From Phycomyces blakesleeanus NRRL 1555(-) (lineage: Eukaryota > Mucoromycota > Mucoromycetes > Mucorales > Phycomycetaceae): a DNA stretch of 64,000 nucleotides. Each line of letters starts with the position of its first letter. Positions within the stretch are counted from its first letter, which is position 1. A program made the position numbers and the translations under genes. The notes under the pieces are model-generated. The model was not told where the DNA came from and did not search any database. It worked only from the letters and a program-made list of their open reading frames with translations. The stretch covers positions 1,357,001-1,421,000 of the forward strand of contig NW_017265141.1 of the NCBI RefSeq assembly GCF_001638985.1, written 5' to 3'. This document shows, piece after piece, positions 35,311 to 47,246 of the stretch.

Positions 35311-35652
35311 ATTTTAATTTCTTTTTTAGAAAAACAAAAAGTGACGTACCAAGCACGTATTATTATTTTTCCTTGCAGAAAATCATGCAAGAAGTGCATC
35401 AAGTCCCATTTATATATGACACCTAAGAAATAAAAAGATTTCTTCAAAATGTTAGTGGCAACAAGAAGCTATAAAACCAAAAGCCTTAGTTCCAGTGTAT
35501 ATAACGTGGCTTACTGTAATACATTGTGACTGACTCTATTAACTTTTGTGAATGAATTTCACAAAAAGAATTGCGTGTATAAAGTTTTACTTGTAATAAA
35601 GAAAACAATATACACTTCCTTTCTCAATTATCTCAGCTTCTACTATAACAAA

Positions 35653-37006
35653 ATGTCCTCCTTTAAATTCGTGTACGAAGATGGTCAAGGAAAGAGCGTT
35701 AATGAAGACGGTTCTCAAGCTTTGAGTCATATAATTGACGAGGATTATCATGGTCTTGAGACAATAGCAACCCATTCCCAATTCCTTGAATCAAGAAATA
35801 GAGATAGGATTTCAGAAGTCTCAGAGGTATTTTTTTTTAAAAAAAAAAGTGGTAATTAAAAACGTATTTAAATATATAAATCCAATTTAGAGTGCCCAGA
35901 CAGAGAACCAAGCGGGAAGTCCAAGCATCCCCCCACCAAAAAGAAGCAAGACTACTCGTCAGCGTAATACTTACACTGATGAGGACATCATCAAGTTTTT
36001 TAAGCTGAAGGATGAGAAATTGCTTAGTGCTAAGGCTGCAGCAAAGCAATTGAACATAAGCGCCAGAGTGGCACAACGTTGGATGAAGAAGTACGATGAA
36101 GACCCGGACAACTTGTTCAACCGTGGCAAGAAGGGCAGGAAAAAAGGACTGACCAACGAGCACAAGAAGTGCATTAAAGAATTCGTTGCCGAAGATGCAT
36201 CTGTCTACGTTAAAGACGTGATGGACCATCTCGTCTCGGTGTTTGGCAAGATCAACGTGTCGAAAGAGACTGTCAGGAGGTTTATGGCCAACGAATGCAA
36301 CCTCACATTCAAAAAGGTCTATAAGCAGCCTGTAGCGAAGAACAGTGAGGAGAATATCGAGGTAAGGTATAACTGGATTCTTCAGATGAAGAAAACAAGT
36401 GCCAAATACATGACCAACTGTGTTTTCTTGGACGAGTCTGCCTTCGATATCAACATGCGGTACAGAAGAGGATGGTCCGAGAAGGGAAAGAAGGGAGTCA
36501 CCACCACCCCAACCACCAGGTCCCACCTTCTTACCATTCTTGGGGCTATATCGGCCAAAGGACTTATATACGTCAGCTTGAGGAATCCTAAGTTCTGCAA
36601 GCAGTCCTCTTCTGGTGAGTCCGGCTCAAAGGGTACAGTGGCCGGGCATTTCTTTATGTTTGTGAAAGCTGTTCTTGGTGAGATGGACAAGTATGCCAAT
36701 ATGAAGGGGAACTTCCTGGTGATGGATAATGCACCCATTCACCAGAGTGCAGATATCAGTCGATATATCTCCTCCAGGGGATACAATTCGGTCTACCTTC
36801 CGGTATACTCTCCAGAACTCAATCCTATTGAGATGTTTTGGAAAGTGGTGAAGGACAGAGTGCAAAGAAAGAGTTTGAACGACAATGGGACTATTCTCAC
36901 CATAATCGAGGATGGATGGCGTAGTCTTAGCGATGAGGACTACCATAACATCGTCCAGCATTCTGTAAACCAGTTCACAAAATGTGAAAATAAAGAACCT
37001 TTGTGA
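35653..37006 (+). CDS. Tc1/mariner-type DD34E transposase
   Basis: Exons 35653-35826 and 35891-37006 join to 429 residues; the 64-bp intron contains a T-run/A-run palindrome. A helix-turn-helix is visible around 90-125 (SAKAAAKQLNISARVAQRWMKK), with a second predicted one near 150-190 (ITVSKETVRRFM-like). The catalytic residues are VFLDES (Asp239), LVMDNAPIH (Asp337) and NPIEMFW (Glu372), giving exactly 34 residues between the second Asp and Glu, the Tc1 signature. Translation shows no stop or frameshift, so the enzyme could be active. GC content is higher than the flanking DNA. Transcription runs from the short-array end toward the long-array end of the element. Confidence 0.93.
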
Positions 37007-37042
37007 TTTCTCATTTTTTACATAATATAACATACACTCAAA

Positions 37043-37162
37043 TGTGCGACTTAAATTCTCGAATTGTGCGCCTTAAATTTTCGAATTGTGCGCCTTAAAT
37101 TCTCAAATTGTGCGCCTTATTTTCTCGAATTGTGCGCCTTAAATTTTCAAATTGCGCGCCTT
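37043..37162 (-). repeat. Right subterminal 22-bp repeat array of the Tc1/mariner element
   Basis: Plus-strand units TGTGCGCCTTAAATT plus a 7-bp tail start at 37043, 37065, 37087, 37109 and 37131, with a partial unit at 37153 that differs as TGCGCGCC, like the outermost unit at the left end. Confidence 0.9.
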
Positions 37163-37182
37163 GTATAGTGTTTTTTACTGTA

Positions 37183-37949
37183 TAATGATAGTATTCCAGA
37201 AATGGGTATATTTTCTTTTTTGCAATTTTCACATGCAATTAGCCAAACCAAAAATCAAATAAATAAAATCAAGGAAATTGCAAAAGGTCGAGGAACGTCT
37301 GCTAGCATCAATTAAAGAAAGAAAACAAGTACAGGTGCAAGTGTGAGTTTGATATATAAAAAGTCGAATTTAGATTTGACTTTAAACCTATTCTTTCCTA
37401 TATGTCTTGTTAGTTTTATGGACACTTGCATGTATGTATGTTAGCAGGTTGTAAGTGTATGAGTGGGGTCGTACGCAGGGGAGGATGGGCTAGGGGAGGG
37501 GATAAATGATCAACAAGCAGTATTTGCGGTCAACTTCAAATATTAGAGTTGGTTTTTGTTCTAAACCCCTTGCATTCATGTATTACTTTCTTTTTTTTTA
37601 AAAAAAAAAGAAATCACTGGCCACCATGCCCTTTATGAATTAACTTGTAAATCTACTTTATTTTCCATCTACCTTTTTCATTATTTACAAATCATAAGGG
37701 AGCCTTTTATATCTATCTATCCGTTCACTCATTCAATGGCTCACAAAATACATACAAAATAAAGAATGTGCTGGATACTGGAAAGAAATAAATAAATATA
37801 TTGAATGGAACCGATAATTGGAATGAGAAATAATAATAATAATAAAAACAACAACAACTAAAGAGAGAGAGAAAGAGAGAAAGAGAGAGAAAAGAATAAT
37901 AACAGAATAGAAAGAAAGAAAGAAAAAACAGAAACAGAAATCAAGAAAA
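37183..37949. other. Intergenic region between transposon and desaturase
   Basis: No gene seen. It holds a T/A palindrome (37591-37609) and a GAAA/GAGA purine run (37860-37925) just beyond the desaturase stop codon. Confidence 0.4.
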
Positions 37950-39473
37950 CTAGCGCTTATAGAACCGTACGCTTCCCTCCTCTTCAACAAATTTACATTG
38001 GGTCCAATTCTCATACAATGCCTTGAGAATTGGTGTGGGATCATGGTAGTAGTGTTTACCGAGAACCTTCTTGACATGCTTGGTTGCCTCTACACAATGG
38101 TAGTGCGGCATCGTAGACACAAAGTGGTGCATGACATGGGTATCCGCAATATGATGCGAGAGATGATCGATAATGACTCCATAGGACCGGTCGATGGTTA
38201 GGGCAGCACCACGCTGGAAATTCCAGACATCAGTGTCGTAGCGGGGCATATACGGACTGGTATGCTGCAGGTAGGTAATCATCGTGATCGAGAAGTTGAC
38301 GCAGATGTAAGGAATAAGGTAGTACTTGAAGACCACAGTCGAGCCAAAGATCTGGCCAGCCACAATCAGCGCACCAATCATGGCTCCAACACCCGCCGCA
38401 GACTGGACTACCTTCCAGAACTGGTGCTTGCGAAACATGTAGCTGTTTGGGTTAAAATGCGACACCCATCGCTTGGTTGTCGTGTCACCCGAGAGGTTGA
38501 ACAATAGGTACGTCGGCCATGCGAAGAACAGGAACATCAGTAGATCAAAAGTGGCCACAATAGGCGAGTCTTCGAAAATACTGTGCGGTCCATCGGCCTC
38601 TTCATCCAGCTCACGAGGAGGCAATCCAACTGCAGACCTTTGCTTAGGATAATGAATCTTTTTTTTTAAAATAAATAAAATAAAATAAATAAAAAGAATA
38701 GTAAGAATCAGGTTTCATTGTTATGCTTATTCGTGTGCTTATGCTTATACGTGTGCTTATGCGTATGAGTATGCGTATGCGTATGCTTATGCTTATGCTT
38801 ATGCTTATGATCTCCGATAAGCACTGGCAATACTTCTCCTCATTATTCTTCTTATTATTATTATCCGTCTTTTACCTTGTCTTTGGTTAAATGTCCAATT
38901 GACTTGTGATGTTTGCCGTGGGTATATTTCCATGAGTGATATGGTACAAGAAGGCTGCTGTGAATGATCATACCAACAGTATCATTGATCAACTAACAAA
39001 CAAACAAAGATCATTAGTATATATGGATGCTTTTGACAGGCCAATTATTTTGCTCTAGGACATTAAACTAAATACTGGTATCTTTTTTTTTATTTTTAGT
39101 TTTATTTTGTGGGAGGTCTGCTTACAATTGAAGGACTAAATGCCCGGTGGCCGCATTCGTGTGCAAGAACCCAGAGAGCAGATCCGGCAATGCTCTGAAG
39201 CACTCCATAGGTTGCCCAGAGAGCAGCCCAGGTAAATCCAGAACTCACGACGTCAATCCAGGTAGCACAGTATCCCCAGAGTGCAATAAAGCACAGGTCA
39301 TGTAAGACATAGGACAATGATCGGAAGGTGTTGCGTTCGAAACAGTGGGCTGGAATGGCATCACGGATCTCCTTGATAGTAAAGTCAGGGATCTCCCATC
39401 CTTTTGCAATGGCTTCAGTCAAATCATTCGGTGATTCAGACAGTTTGGTTTTTGGTGAAATGCTTTTTATCAT
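37950..39473 (-). CDS. Delta-12-type (oleate) fatty acid desaturase
   Basis: Exons 39126-39473, 38876-38992 and 37950-38657 join to 390 residues, the usual size for membrane FAD2/Delta-12 enzymes. All three histidine boxes are present: HECGH in exon 1, HGKHH in exon 2 and HVMHH in exon 3, the di-iron ligands. Hydrophobic membrane segments lie around 55-105 and 200-270. The family core IPDFTIKEIRDAIPAHCFERNTFRS and PKQRSAVGLPP match Mucorales Delta-12 desaturases from memory; Delta-15/omega-3 enzymes share this layout, so regiospecificity is inferred. It would introduce a double bond into oleoyl chains in the ER, giving linoleate. Intron 2 (38658-38875) contains a GCTTAT/GCGTAT hexamer array. 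Confidence 0.93.
38720..38812. repeat. GCTTAT/GCGTAT hexamer array inside desaturase intron 2
   Basis: The plus strand shows about a dozen near-perfect hexamers of the form (A)TGC(T/G)TA, including four identical GCTTAT units at the end. It lies entirely within intron 2, so length change would not alter the protein. Confidence 0.85.
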
Positions 39474-42400
39474 TGTTGTCTGTGGTCTATTGGTTGACTT
39501 TCTTCTTTAGATAAAGTATGGTTTGCTTTTAAAGAAAGAATAAGAAAGAAAGAATAAGAATAAGAAAAATTAAGAAGAAGAAGATGAATGAATAAATATT
39601 GAAGAGTATTTAAAAAAAGGAAGAAAAAAAATGGTTTTTGTTTAGATTGGCTAAAGGAGCTTATGTATCAAAAAGTATGTATTATTATTATTATTATTTT
39701 TCGTATGGCTGCATTCTATAGAATAGTATATATAATCAATCAAAGAGACAGACAGACAGAGGCCTATCAGCACATGTGTAAGATATACATAAAATTTTAC
39801 TAGTATCGGGGCAACAATGTTGAAGGAAACCTTTTTGGTTGTGAAGGTTAGAAGAATGTCATAGAATGTGGTTCGAGTGGTTTAGACAAGAAGAATATAA
39901 TATGATTTTTCAAAAAATAAATAAATAAAAAAAAAACATACGATTAAGCAGTTTGATGTTAGAACAATTGATATTTCTCCCGGACCAAAATAACCTAAAG
40001 TCCTTTTGTTATTATTCATATCTTGAAATCATGTTTCGTTGAGCTAAAATACTAATATTAATGAATTATTGCTATCATTATTCTCGCCTGATCAACAAAC
40101 TATCCAGCTATCCAGCAATCCAGCGAAGTACAATTCTCAGTAAAGATCTTCTTTTATTCTTATAACCCAAAGATGTTTCAATCCTTACTGTTTTTTTTTC
40201 AAATACTATAGTCTTTGAAGCACCCTATACCTTCCTCATTTAAACCTTTTTTTTATATGCATTTTATTTTACAAAATAAAATAAAATAAAATGAAGAGGT
40301 ATTGTATTTGATCCAGCGGCTAATTCCTAATACTTTGTCATTTTGCTATCCCAAAAAAATTACCCCAAAAAAAAAAGACAGGAAAAGATATACATGTCAA
40401 TGTACCATGTTTGTTTAGCCTCCAACAGCAAAGAAAATGGTACTTTATGGGTCGATATAACACCTCTTCTTTCTCTTTCTTTCTTTCTCTCTTTCTTTTC
40501 TTCTTCTTTTTGACTTTCTTCTTCTCGTATTATCATACTCTGGTTCATTTCTATTGTTTAAAGAGTAACGTGTATAGCATGCAAGGTATAGACTATAAGG
40601 TAAAGATGTATGTGTATTCTATTGGAAACAATCTAATTTGTCTTTTTTTTTGTCAATATATCGACAATATTTCCGATTTCTTTAATCTCGATTCATGTCT
40701 TGCTTACAAATAACAGTTTACAAGCGAATTCTCAAGATAAGTCCCAGAACCTGACTGACTCAATCGATCTTTTATGTCTGTATGAATGTCTGCCCAAATC
40801 CCTGTTGGCTTTCCTGTCTATCGGTTTGTATGTCAGCATGTCAGCATGTCAGCATGCATGCATCTCTATCTGTCTATACCAATTAATCTATTCATTGGAT
40901 CTCATCACTATATATATATATATATATATTTACATTTTTAAAAAAAAATTGAGTATATTAAAGTGTATCTCTCTTTGTAGAGAGAGAGATAGAGAGATAG
41001 ATAACTTTCACGCTGTCTGGATAGAGTGGAATGTTCAATGGGATTTGACAGGTGAAAGTTGGAATGTCTTTCTCTTTTTCTTTTTGAAATAACGCTTGTC
41101 AGGCCATGCTACAATATATATAATGTATATATAATGTATAGAAAGGTCAGAAAGCCCTGTGTATTATAGAATGTCATAATTTTTTTTACAAGTATGCACT
41201 TGGTATATTGCTTAGTTTGTTTGTTTTATTTGGTGCTAATATTTTCAAAAAAAAAGAATAAAAATAAGTAAGAATAAGAATAAGAATAAGATTAAGACTA
41301 ATAGATGGTGATATTGCGATTGGCATTGGCATTGAAATTATTGTTTGCTGTTGTGTAAATTCATCTTTATGCGCAAGATCAAAATTTAGCATGCAAGTCT
41401 AAGCATAGTCTAAATAATGAATTTCATTATATAAATAAATAAAAAAATAAATAAAAAAAGTAAAAATATTTTGGTCTCTATCACTGTCTATCCTTTATCC
41501 CCCTCTCTCCCTTATCCTCTCCCTCATCCTCCTCCTACTCGTCCTCCTAATACCCCTCCTTCTCATCTTACCTATCTTTATTCTCATATTCCCCTACAAT
41601 TTTTTTTTAAAAAAAAAAACATTCTTGAGTGGCTCCAGTTCTGATATTTTCTAGAATTGAGTGTGCTTTTCCATGAAGAAAAAGCAAGTGCTTATTTGAG
41701 AACAATTGTTGGTTTTCATATCCTACTCTTTGTACTTGATCATATAGTCTTTATGGTCCTTATTAAAGCTACCACCTAACAAAACAAAATAAGACAAGAA
41801 TTATAAATGGTATTCGATTTGTTAGTTATATTGTGATTTTTGCTAAAAAAAAAAAGAAAGAAAGAAAGAAAAGGTGTATCCCAGAAACTCGGTTAAATTA
41901 ATGCCAAATATGCACTCCGTTGTCTATTCATATGGTGACAAAAGACTCTTAATTAATATTACATTTAAAAATAAAAATAAAAATAAAAAAGCATTCTTCT
42001 TGGTTGATTGGTTTAACCGAATTGCCACAAAGAATACATTGATAATCTTGAACGGAACAAAACCAGATCAGTTCAGATCCGATATAACACAATATGTGAG
42101 ATCTAGGCTAAAAAAGGTTTATTAATATATTCTAATGTTTACAAGGATGTAGATGAAAAGCAAAGCAAAAATCAAGTAAATTGAAATAAATTGAAATCGT
42201 TCTTTTGGTTTATCTATGGAACCTTTCAATAGTAATCATGCAGTCAACCAAGTAACTAAGCAACCAATAAAGAACATAAATCACTCATTTACTGTCACCC
42301 ATATATGTACATACGCATATAAAGAAAGTCCCTTTTAGTCGTTATATGTCTTCTTTTTGTCCTTCTTCCACGATAAATCACCAAGCCTGCGTATAGATAT

Positions 42401-44479
42401 AATATGATGTGATGTGCTTTCTTTCTTTCTTTCTTTCTTGTGAAATTTATATTTAGAAACAACATACTTGATTGTTTGACCCAGTTGGGTTGCCAATAAG
42501 GTTTATTATCCATTACAAATCAAGATCCCCTTTCTTTTTTGTGTGTGTGTGTGTGTGAATTTTATTGGTACTTTGGTCGCAAAATACTTTAGCTCTTTAA
42601 ATATTCTAAAGTATGGCTCTGCGCGTATCACTGCAAAAAATAAATAAAAATAAAAATGATATTTTAAAGGTATCTTTCGATTGAATGCAACAATCAAATG
42701 AGAATAATTTGTTTCATATTTCCACAAAATAATGAGTTTTTTCTTTCTTTTAGCCAATAATTGCTGCCTATTTCATCATTGAATTTACATTGTATTTGAA
42801 TTGAATCTTGTCTGGATCTCAGAGGCTTGGAATATATGCACAGAATATATTGAAAGGTGTATAGTGGGCTTATGTATATATGTGTGTATTTTGTAAGAAA
42901 TAAATGATACACATATATAAAAAAAAAAGAAAGAGTTACAAATGAATTCAAAAGATAAATATAAATAAGATAGCAATTGATACGTGCCTTTATAGTTTTA
43001 ATTAAAATATTTTTCCTGTTCCATAATAAAGATCTCTTTTATATGCATATACATACATACATATGTATATACATATATACTGTGTACCATCCAACCGTAA
43101 TACTAGTAATTTTCTTATGTTTTGCTAGACTTAATTTATTTTTAAATTTAACAAATTTCAAAAAAGAAAGTTATCCTTTCAAGGCAATAACTTGGACTTT
43201 TCTGATATACATAAAGGTGCCTATTATTTTAAGCAATTAATCTCAAACAACCTCTAGGTAGTGAATCTTAATGTATCTCGCCTGGTTACTTAAAAGCCAA
43301 ATATACATATACATATACATATATTGTTTATTTAATTGTATTTTTAATATAATAAAATTTAAAAAGCTATAATTACCGTTGCTTTGGATTTGCAAATACT
43401 CAGAGAAACCTTAAAAAGATATTATTTCCAGTACACTCATATTTAATCGACCATAGAAAAGATTCATTTATATAAAGGCATAATGCTTCAAGCTAAAATA
43501 GCTTCCAACAAACCAAAGCTAGACTGTAGACCTCAAAGACATTGGATAATATAGATGGGCTATCCAGTATTATTATTATTTTTTTTTGAAAAAAAAAGTC
43601 ACATCAAAAGGCCTCAAGGATCCTTTAATTGTGAGCATACTTTTTAAATGGATATTGTCTTTCTCCCAACCAGACAAAACCTGTATATCCAGTAGCCACA
43701 CACTAAAACTCAACGGGCACTTTTATAAACGGGCGCAAAGACGTACATAATGTCTCAACTAGCGGCACCCTAAGAACAAAAGCTTAGTTAATAGAATTAC
43801 TACAGAAAGTAGTTGTTTTTTTTTTAAAAGAAAAAAAAATAGGGATGTTGGGGGTCCATAGCAACCCACTATATTGACATCCGTATAGTTAACCAATCGG
43901 AAGACCTCATTTAAATGCTATCATTCTAAAGTCAAGTCTCGACCTATACTGCAACTATGCTCCTCTAAGCCCCATGACACATGTTATGCTGCACGGACAG
44001 CACGGACCTTATGTGGCATAAAACGAACTAAAAAAAAAAGTAAAGCAAGGGCCTACACAGCACATCCTTCAAAGTGTAAGCGATATTTCTTTAACAGCCA
44101 AGACCCATATTTTAAACATAGGTGCTAAAGAAAGAAGTAAAAATAACATGTATATATAGTATTATTGAAGAGTAAAAGATAAAATAGAACCAAAAAAGGA
44201 AAATAAAAAAATGGATTTTATGATATGTCATCAAGCAATCATCTTAATAATAATAAAAGTAATAATAAAAAAGGACAGAAACACATGATTGAGACGTCAT
44301 ATGTTTTAAGAAAAAAAAAGAAAAGAAAAAGAGACCTATCTAAATAGAACGCATCAAAAAAACTCTCTTTCAGATACCATCCATATTTTATACACTTCTT
44401 TACTGTTTATCTCACAAACTCTTTTGATCAACGTACAGTTTAAAGACGGATCATGTTCAATATAAATCCACTTTGTTAG
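39474..44479. other. Gene-poor AT-rich region
   Basis: Five kilobases without a gene I can support. It contains a pyrimidine-rich tract (41473-41597), T/A palindromes (41600-41619, 43578-43597), several (AT)n runs and a TTTC run (42417-42440). A possible tiny spliced ORF on the minus strand (42465-42513 joined to 42293-42388, 45 residues, MDNKPYWQPNWVKQ) has a good donor (GTATGT) and acceptor (ACGCAG) but no recognised homology; confidence is low. Confidence 0.4.
41473..41597 (+). repeat. Pyrimidine-rich tract
   Basis: About 125 bp are almost wholly C and T with scattered A, built of loosely repeated TCCTC, TCTCC and CCTTATC blocks. It is not coding. Such mirror-like polypyrimidine DNA can be a 3' region remnant or adopt triplex structure. 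Confidence 0.6.
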
Positions 44480-46005
44480 TAATATTTCAGTCTTTTATCA
44501 TATCAAAAGGCATTAATATCAAGATATAATACACCATGTCAAAAACAGTATACATCGATAATGGAAATATATGGTCCAACACTTTCTTGATAATCCATCC
44601 ATTCAATGCTATCCATACTAAGGAACAAGACATAAACTGGCAGGGTTTAACATAGTTCAGCTAGTATAAAATATTCATCAAAGGCATACCTTCTAAAGAT
44701 TGTAGCTGTCTAGTATTTTCACAGCCAAGGCTAACTATCAAGGATCTAATCTCCATCCAGAGTTACAGGTATAAACATCTCATTGAGCCTTTACTTACTG
44801 TTGGCTGTAATTTTCTAGTGTCCTTACCGTCCAGGCCAACGATCAAGGATCTAATATCCATCCAGAGTTATCGACAGGCATGTTTCTCTACATATTTTCC
44901 TACTATCAATTGTCTTTTTTTAATGATTTTTACCCTCAGACATAGATCAAGTATCCGTTCTGTATCAAAGGATAAAGGTAAAAATAAAAGCCTTTTTTTT
45001 TTGAATATGCTCATACCAACATCTGTTTTTTCTTTCAAGGTCTTATTATAGTCAAGGACAACGATCAAAATCCCACTGTTCATAAAGTGCCACAAAGATA
45101 CGAATTGCTTTGAGTATTTTTCTGCTGCCAGCTTAGTTTGTTTGGGGGGTTTCAATATCTTTACTAACAACCAAGATCCCACTTTCTATCAAGAGTTGCA
45201 GACAAAAGTTTATTTAAGTTTTTCTTTATTATCGCTTGTGTATGTGTGTTTTTTTATAGAATTTTCATAATCCAGGTCAATGGTCCAGAATCCACTCTTC
45301 CTACCGTTCTACAGATATATACGTATCTTTGAGAATTTTACTCTCTGTCAATTGAAATTTGTTTAGTCTTTACACAATCCAGGACAAAGATCAGGGTTCC
45401 ACATTTCATTGACGATCACAGGTATACACTACTCTTTGAATATTCGCTTAATTTATATTGTGTTTTGCTAGTGTTTTTTACTGTCCAAACCAAAGATCCA
45501 GGTCCCAGTCTCTATCAAGGGTTACAGGTATACCAGTTTCTTTGGATATATTACTACAAATTATTTTTGTATATTATTTTAAACAGACAAGCCCAACGAT
45601 CAAGATTTCGGGCTCGAGTATCATATACCTGCATATGTATTTGTTTCAATAACTACTTTATGCTGTTTCTATAGGACCTTACAGTCATATTTAATGCTAA
45701 ACATTAAAACTTTAGTTTTAGGTATGGATTCTAGGTATACAACAATTTTTGACCACCCAGTACTACTTGCTTTATATAAGAAGTATATGTGTAGTTGAAG
45801 CCAAATAATTTAAGCTGGTTAAAGATATAAAAGGCTTTTGAGAAATTCACCGACACCTATATCTTTTTTATGTATTTGATATCAAGGATCAAGTAACAAA
45901 TTTGTGCTTCCCGTCATTGTTTAAAGGTATACAAGTATTTTATTTTATTATTGTTTTCATTTCGATGATGCATTCCAAATTGATATCAAGGGTTAAGTTC
46001 TTGCC
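44480..46005 (+). repeat. Degenerate ~108-bp tandem array with exon-like core and intron-like spacer
   Basis: Conserved cores recur at about 44724, 44831, 44937, 45052, 45166, 45271, 45378, 45484 and 45588, with weaker ones at about 44504, 45680, 45880 and 45975; the spacing is 105-115 bp. Each core is about 55 nt with the pattern CCAGG-CAA-GATCAAGG, then a TCTCCATC-type middle, and ends ACAG. Several are preceded by CTAG/TTAG/ATAG (44713, 44818, 45257, 45366, 45471) and followed by GTATAA or GTATAC (44769, 45421, 45528), exactly like acceptor and donor sites. Spacers of about 53 nt are T-rich and resemble each other. Read in the aligned frame, most cores give about 18 residues such as IFTAKANYQGSNLHPELQ, VLTVQANDQGSNIHPELS and VFFTVQTKDPGPSLYQGLQ. 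Core length of 55 nt would shift frame at every splice, so a working gene is not shown. Confidence 0.8.
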
Positions 46006-46009
46006 TCCG

Positions 46010-46176
46010 TTAAAGCATCCACAGTGGTCTGTGTCATTGAAACATTAAATTCAAGCCAAAAAATAAATAAATGCACATATTTAAATGAGACAATTTAGAG
46101 CATCCATAGTGGTTTGTCTAAACCTGGAGCCACATTTTTTTTGCTTGAATTACACAAGCCGCTGTGGGTGCTTTAA
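46010..46176. mobile_element. Palindromic MITE-like element flanked by TTAA
   Basis: The left end AGCATCCACAGTGG (from 46014) is matched by the inverted right end AGCACCCACAGCGG (ending at 46172); similarity extends over about 32 bp (26 identical) including flanks. TTAA is present at both boundaries (46010-46013 and 46173-46176). An internal direct copy of the left end (AGCATCCATAGTGG) starts at 46099, which suggests a nested or truncated insertion. There is no coding capacity; it is a non-autonomous DNA element. Confidence 0.7.
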
Positions 46177-46234
46177 GGCGGTGGGTACTGTGCGTAGATC
46201 CTATGGCTTTACCACTACTTAGTTAGCGTTTATT

Positions 46235-46265
<31 letters not shown>

Positions 46266-47214
46266 CCTTTTTTCTTTCTTTGAAAGACAACACTTGGTTC
46301 AATATATTCAAGATGTGTTTTGGTTCAAAGAATAGATATGTAGCTAAATGAAATGCTTTGTCAGAAATGTAAATGGATTTCAGACTCAAATGTATAAGCT
46401 AAGAATAACAGTAGTCTTAAAAATAAAAAGAGCTTTGTGTATACGCAACGTTAATTTGATTTGGTTTGATTAATGCCAGATGGTCTACAGAATAGAGAAA
46501 CTTGTTTAGATTTGATTGGAATAGAAAAAGCAACAAATTGATTATAGATTCACAGGACCTCGATCGTTTATTTGCCCCTTTACTTCTTTCAAATTACTTC
46601 TTTCCAATCGGAACGGAAAAATTATATCCTAGAAACGAAGCATTATTTTATATTTTGCTGTACAAATACTTATATATATATACGTGTGCGTGTGTGTGTT
46701 GGAGCCCTGGAAAGGTCAGTGTTGTGCCAAGAAAAAAAAAAGAAAACTAATATATTCATTCCGAAAAAAACCATTAATGCTAAACAAATAAGAGTCAATT
46801 TTTAATCCTTAAAAAAAAAGGTTTGGGTCAGAAGCGAATTCATCCGAGAGTCTCTTGGAGTTGCGTAACTAGCATCCAGAAGATTCTTTCGGACCGGAAA
46901 GAAGAGAAGGAGTCACGACCAACCAATCAAATACGCACGATCCATACAAGACTAAAAATAAATATAAAAAAAAAGTCAATGAGGTGCGGTATTGTCCGGG
47001 TGATTTTGAATTTGTTCTCTCAGTAACACACAGACAATTCAATTATTGTATTTAATTTTCACAGTCGCACGCATGACGTGAAGCTATCTATCATTGTAAA
47101 AGGCCTTTAGCATTTTTTTTTAAGATTGATTTTTCTATAAATTTGATTCAACTTTCCCCACAATATTTCAATTTTCTACTTTTTCTTCTTCTATCATACT
47201 ACTTCTTTACATAC

Positions 47215-47246
<32 letters not shown>

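Larger units (their letters stand above)
35234..37180 (+). mobile_element. Complete Tc1/mariner transposon with subterminal repeat arrays
   Basis: Left end 35234 and inverted right end 37180 both read CAGTAAAAAACA and are flanked by TA (35232-35233 and 37181-37182). Inside each end come 22-bp units beginning AAGGCGC(A/G)CAATT: about two and a half on the left (35251-35310) and five full plus one partial on the right (37043-37162, read on the minus strand). The element is 1947 bp and encodes an intact DD34E transposase with one short intron. Intact termini, target duplication and ORF suggest a recent insertion. Confidence 0.92.

Noticed and set aside
43973..44018. Imperfect hairpin (ATGACACAT ... 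ATGTGGCAT) considered as an RNA gene
   Set aside because: Only nine paired positions with one mismatch and no tRNA or snoRNA boxes; too weak to call.
46823..47026. 67-codon basic ORF upstream of the CHCH gene
   Set aside because: No homology, no conserved start context and located where promoter DNA is expected.
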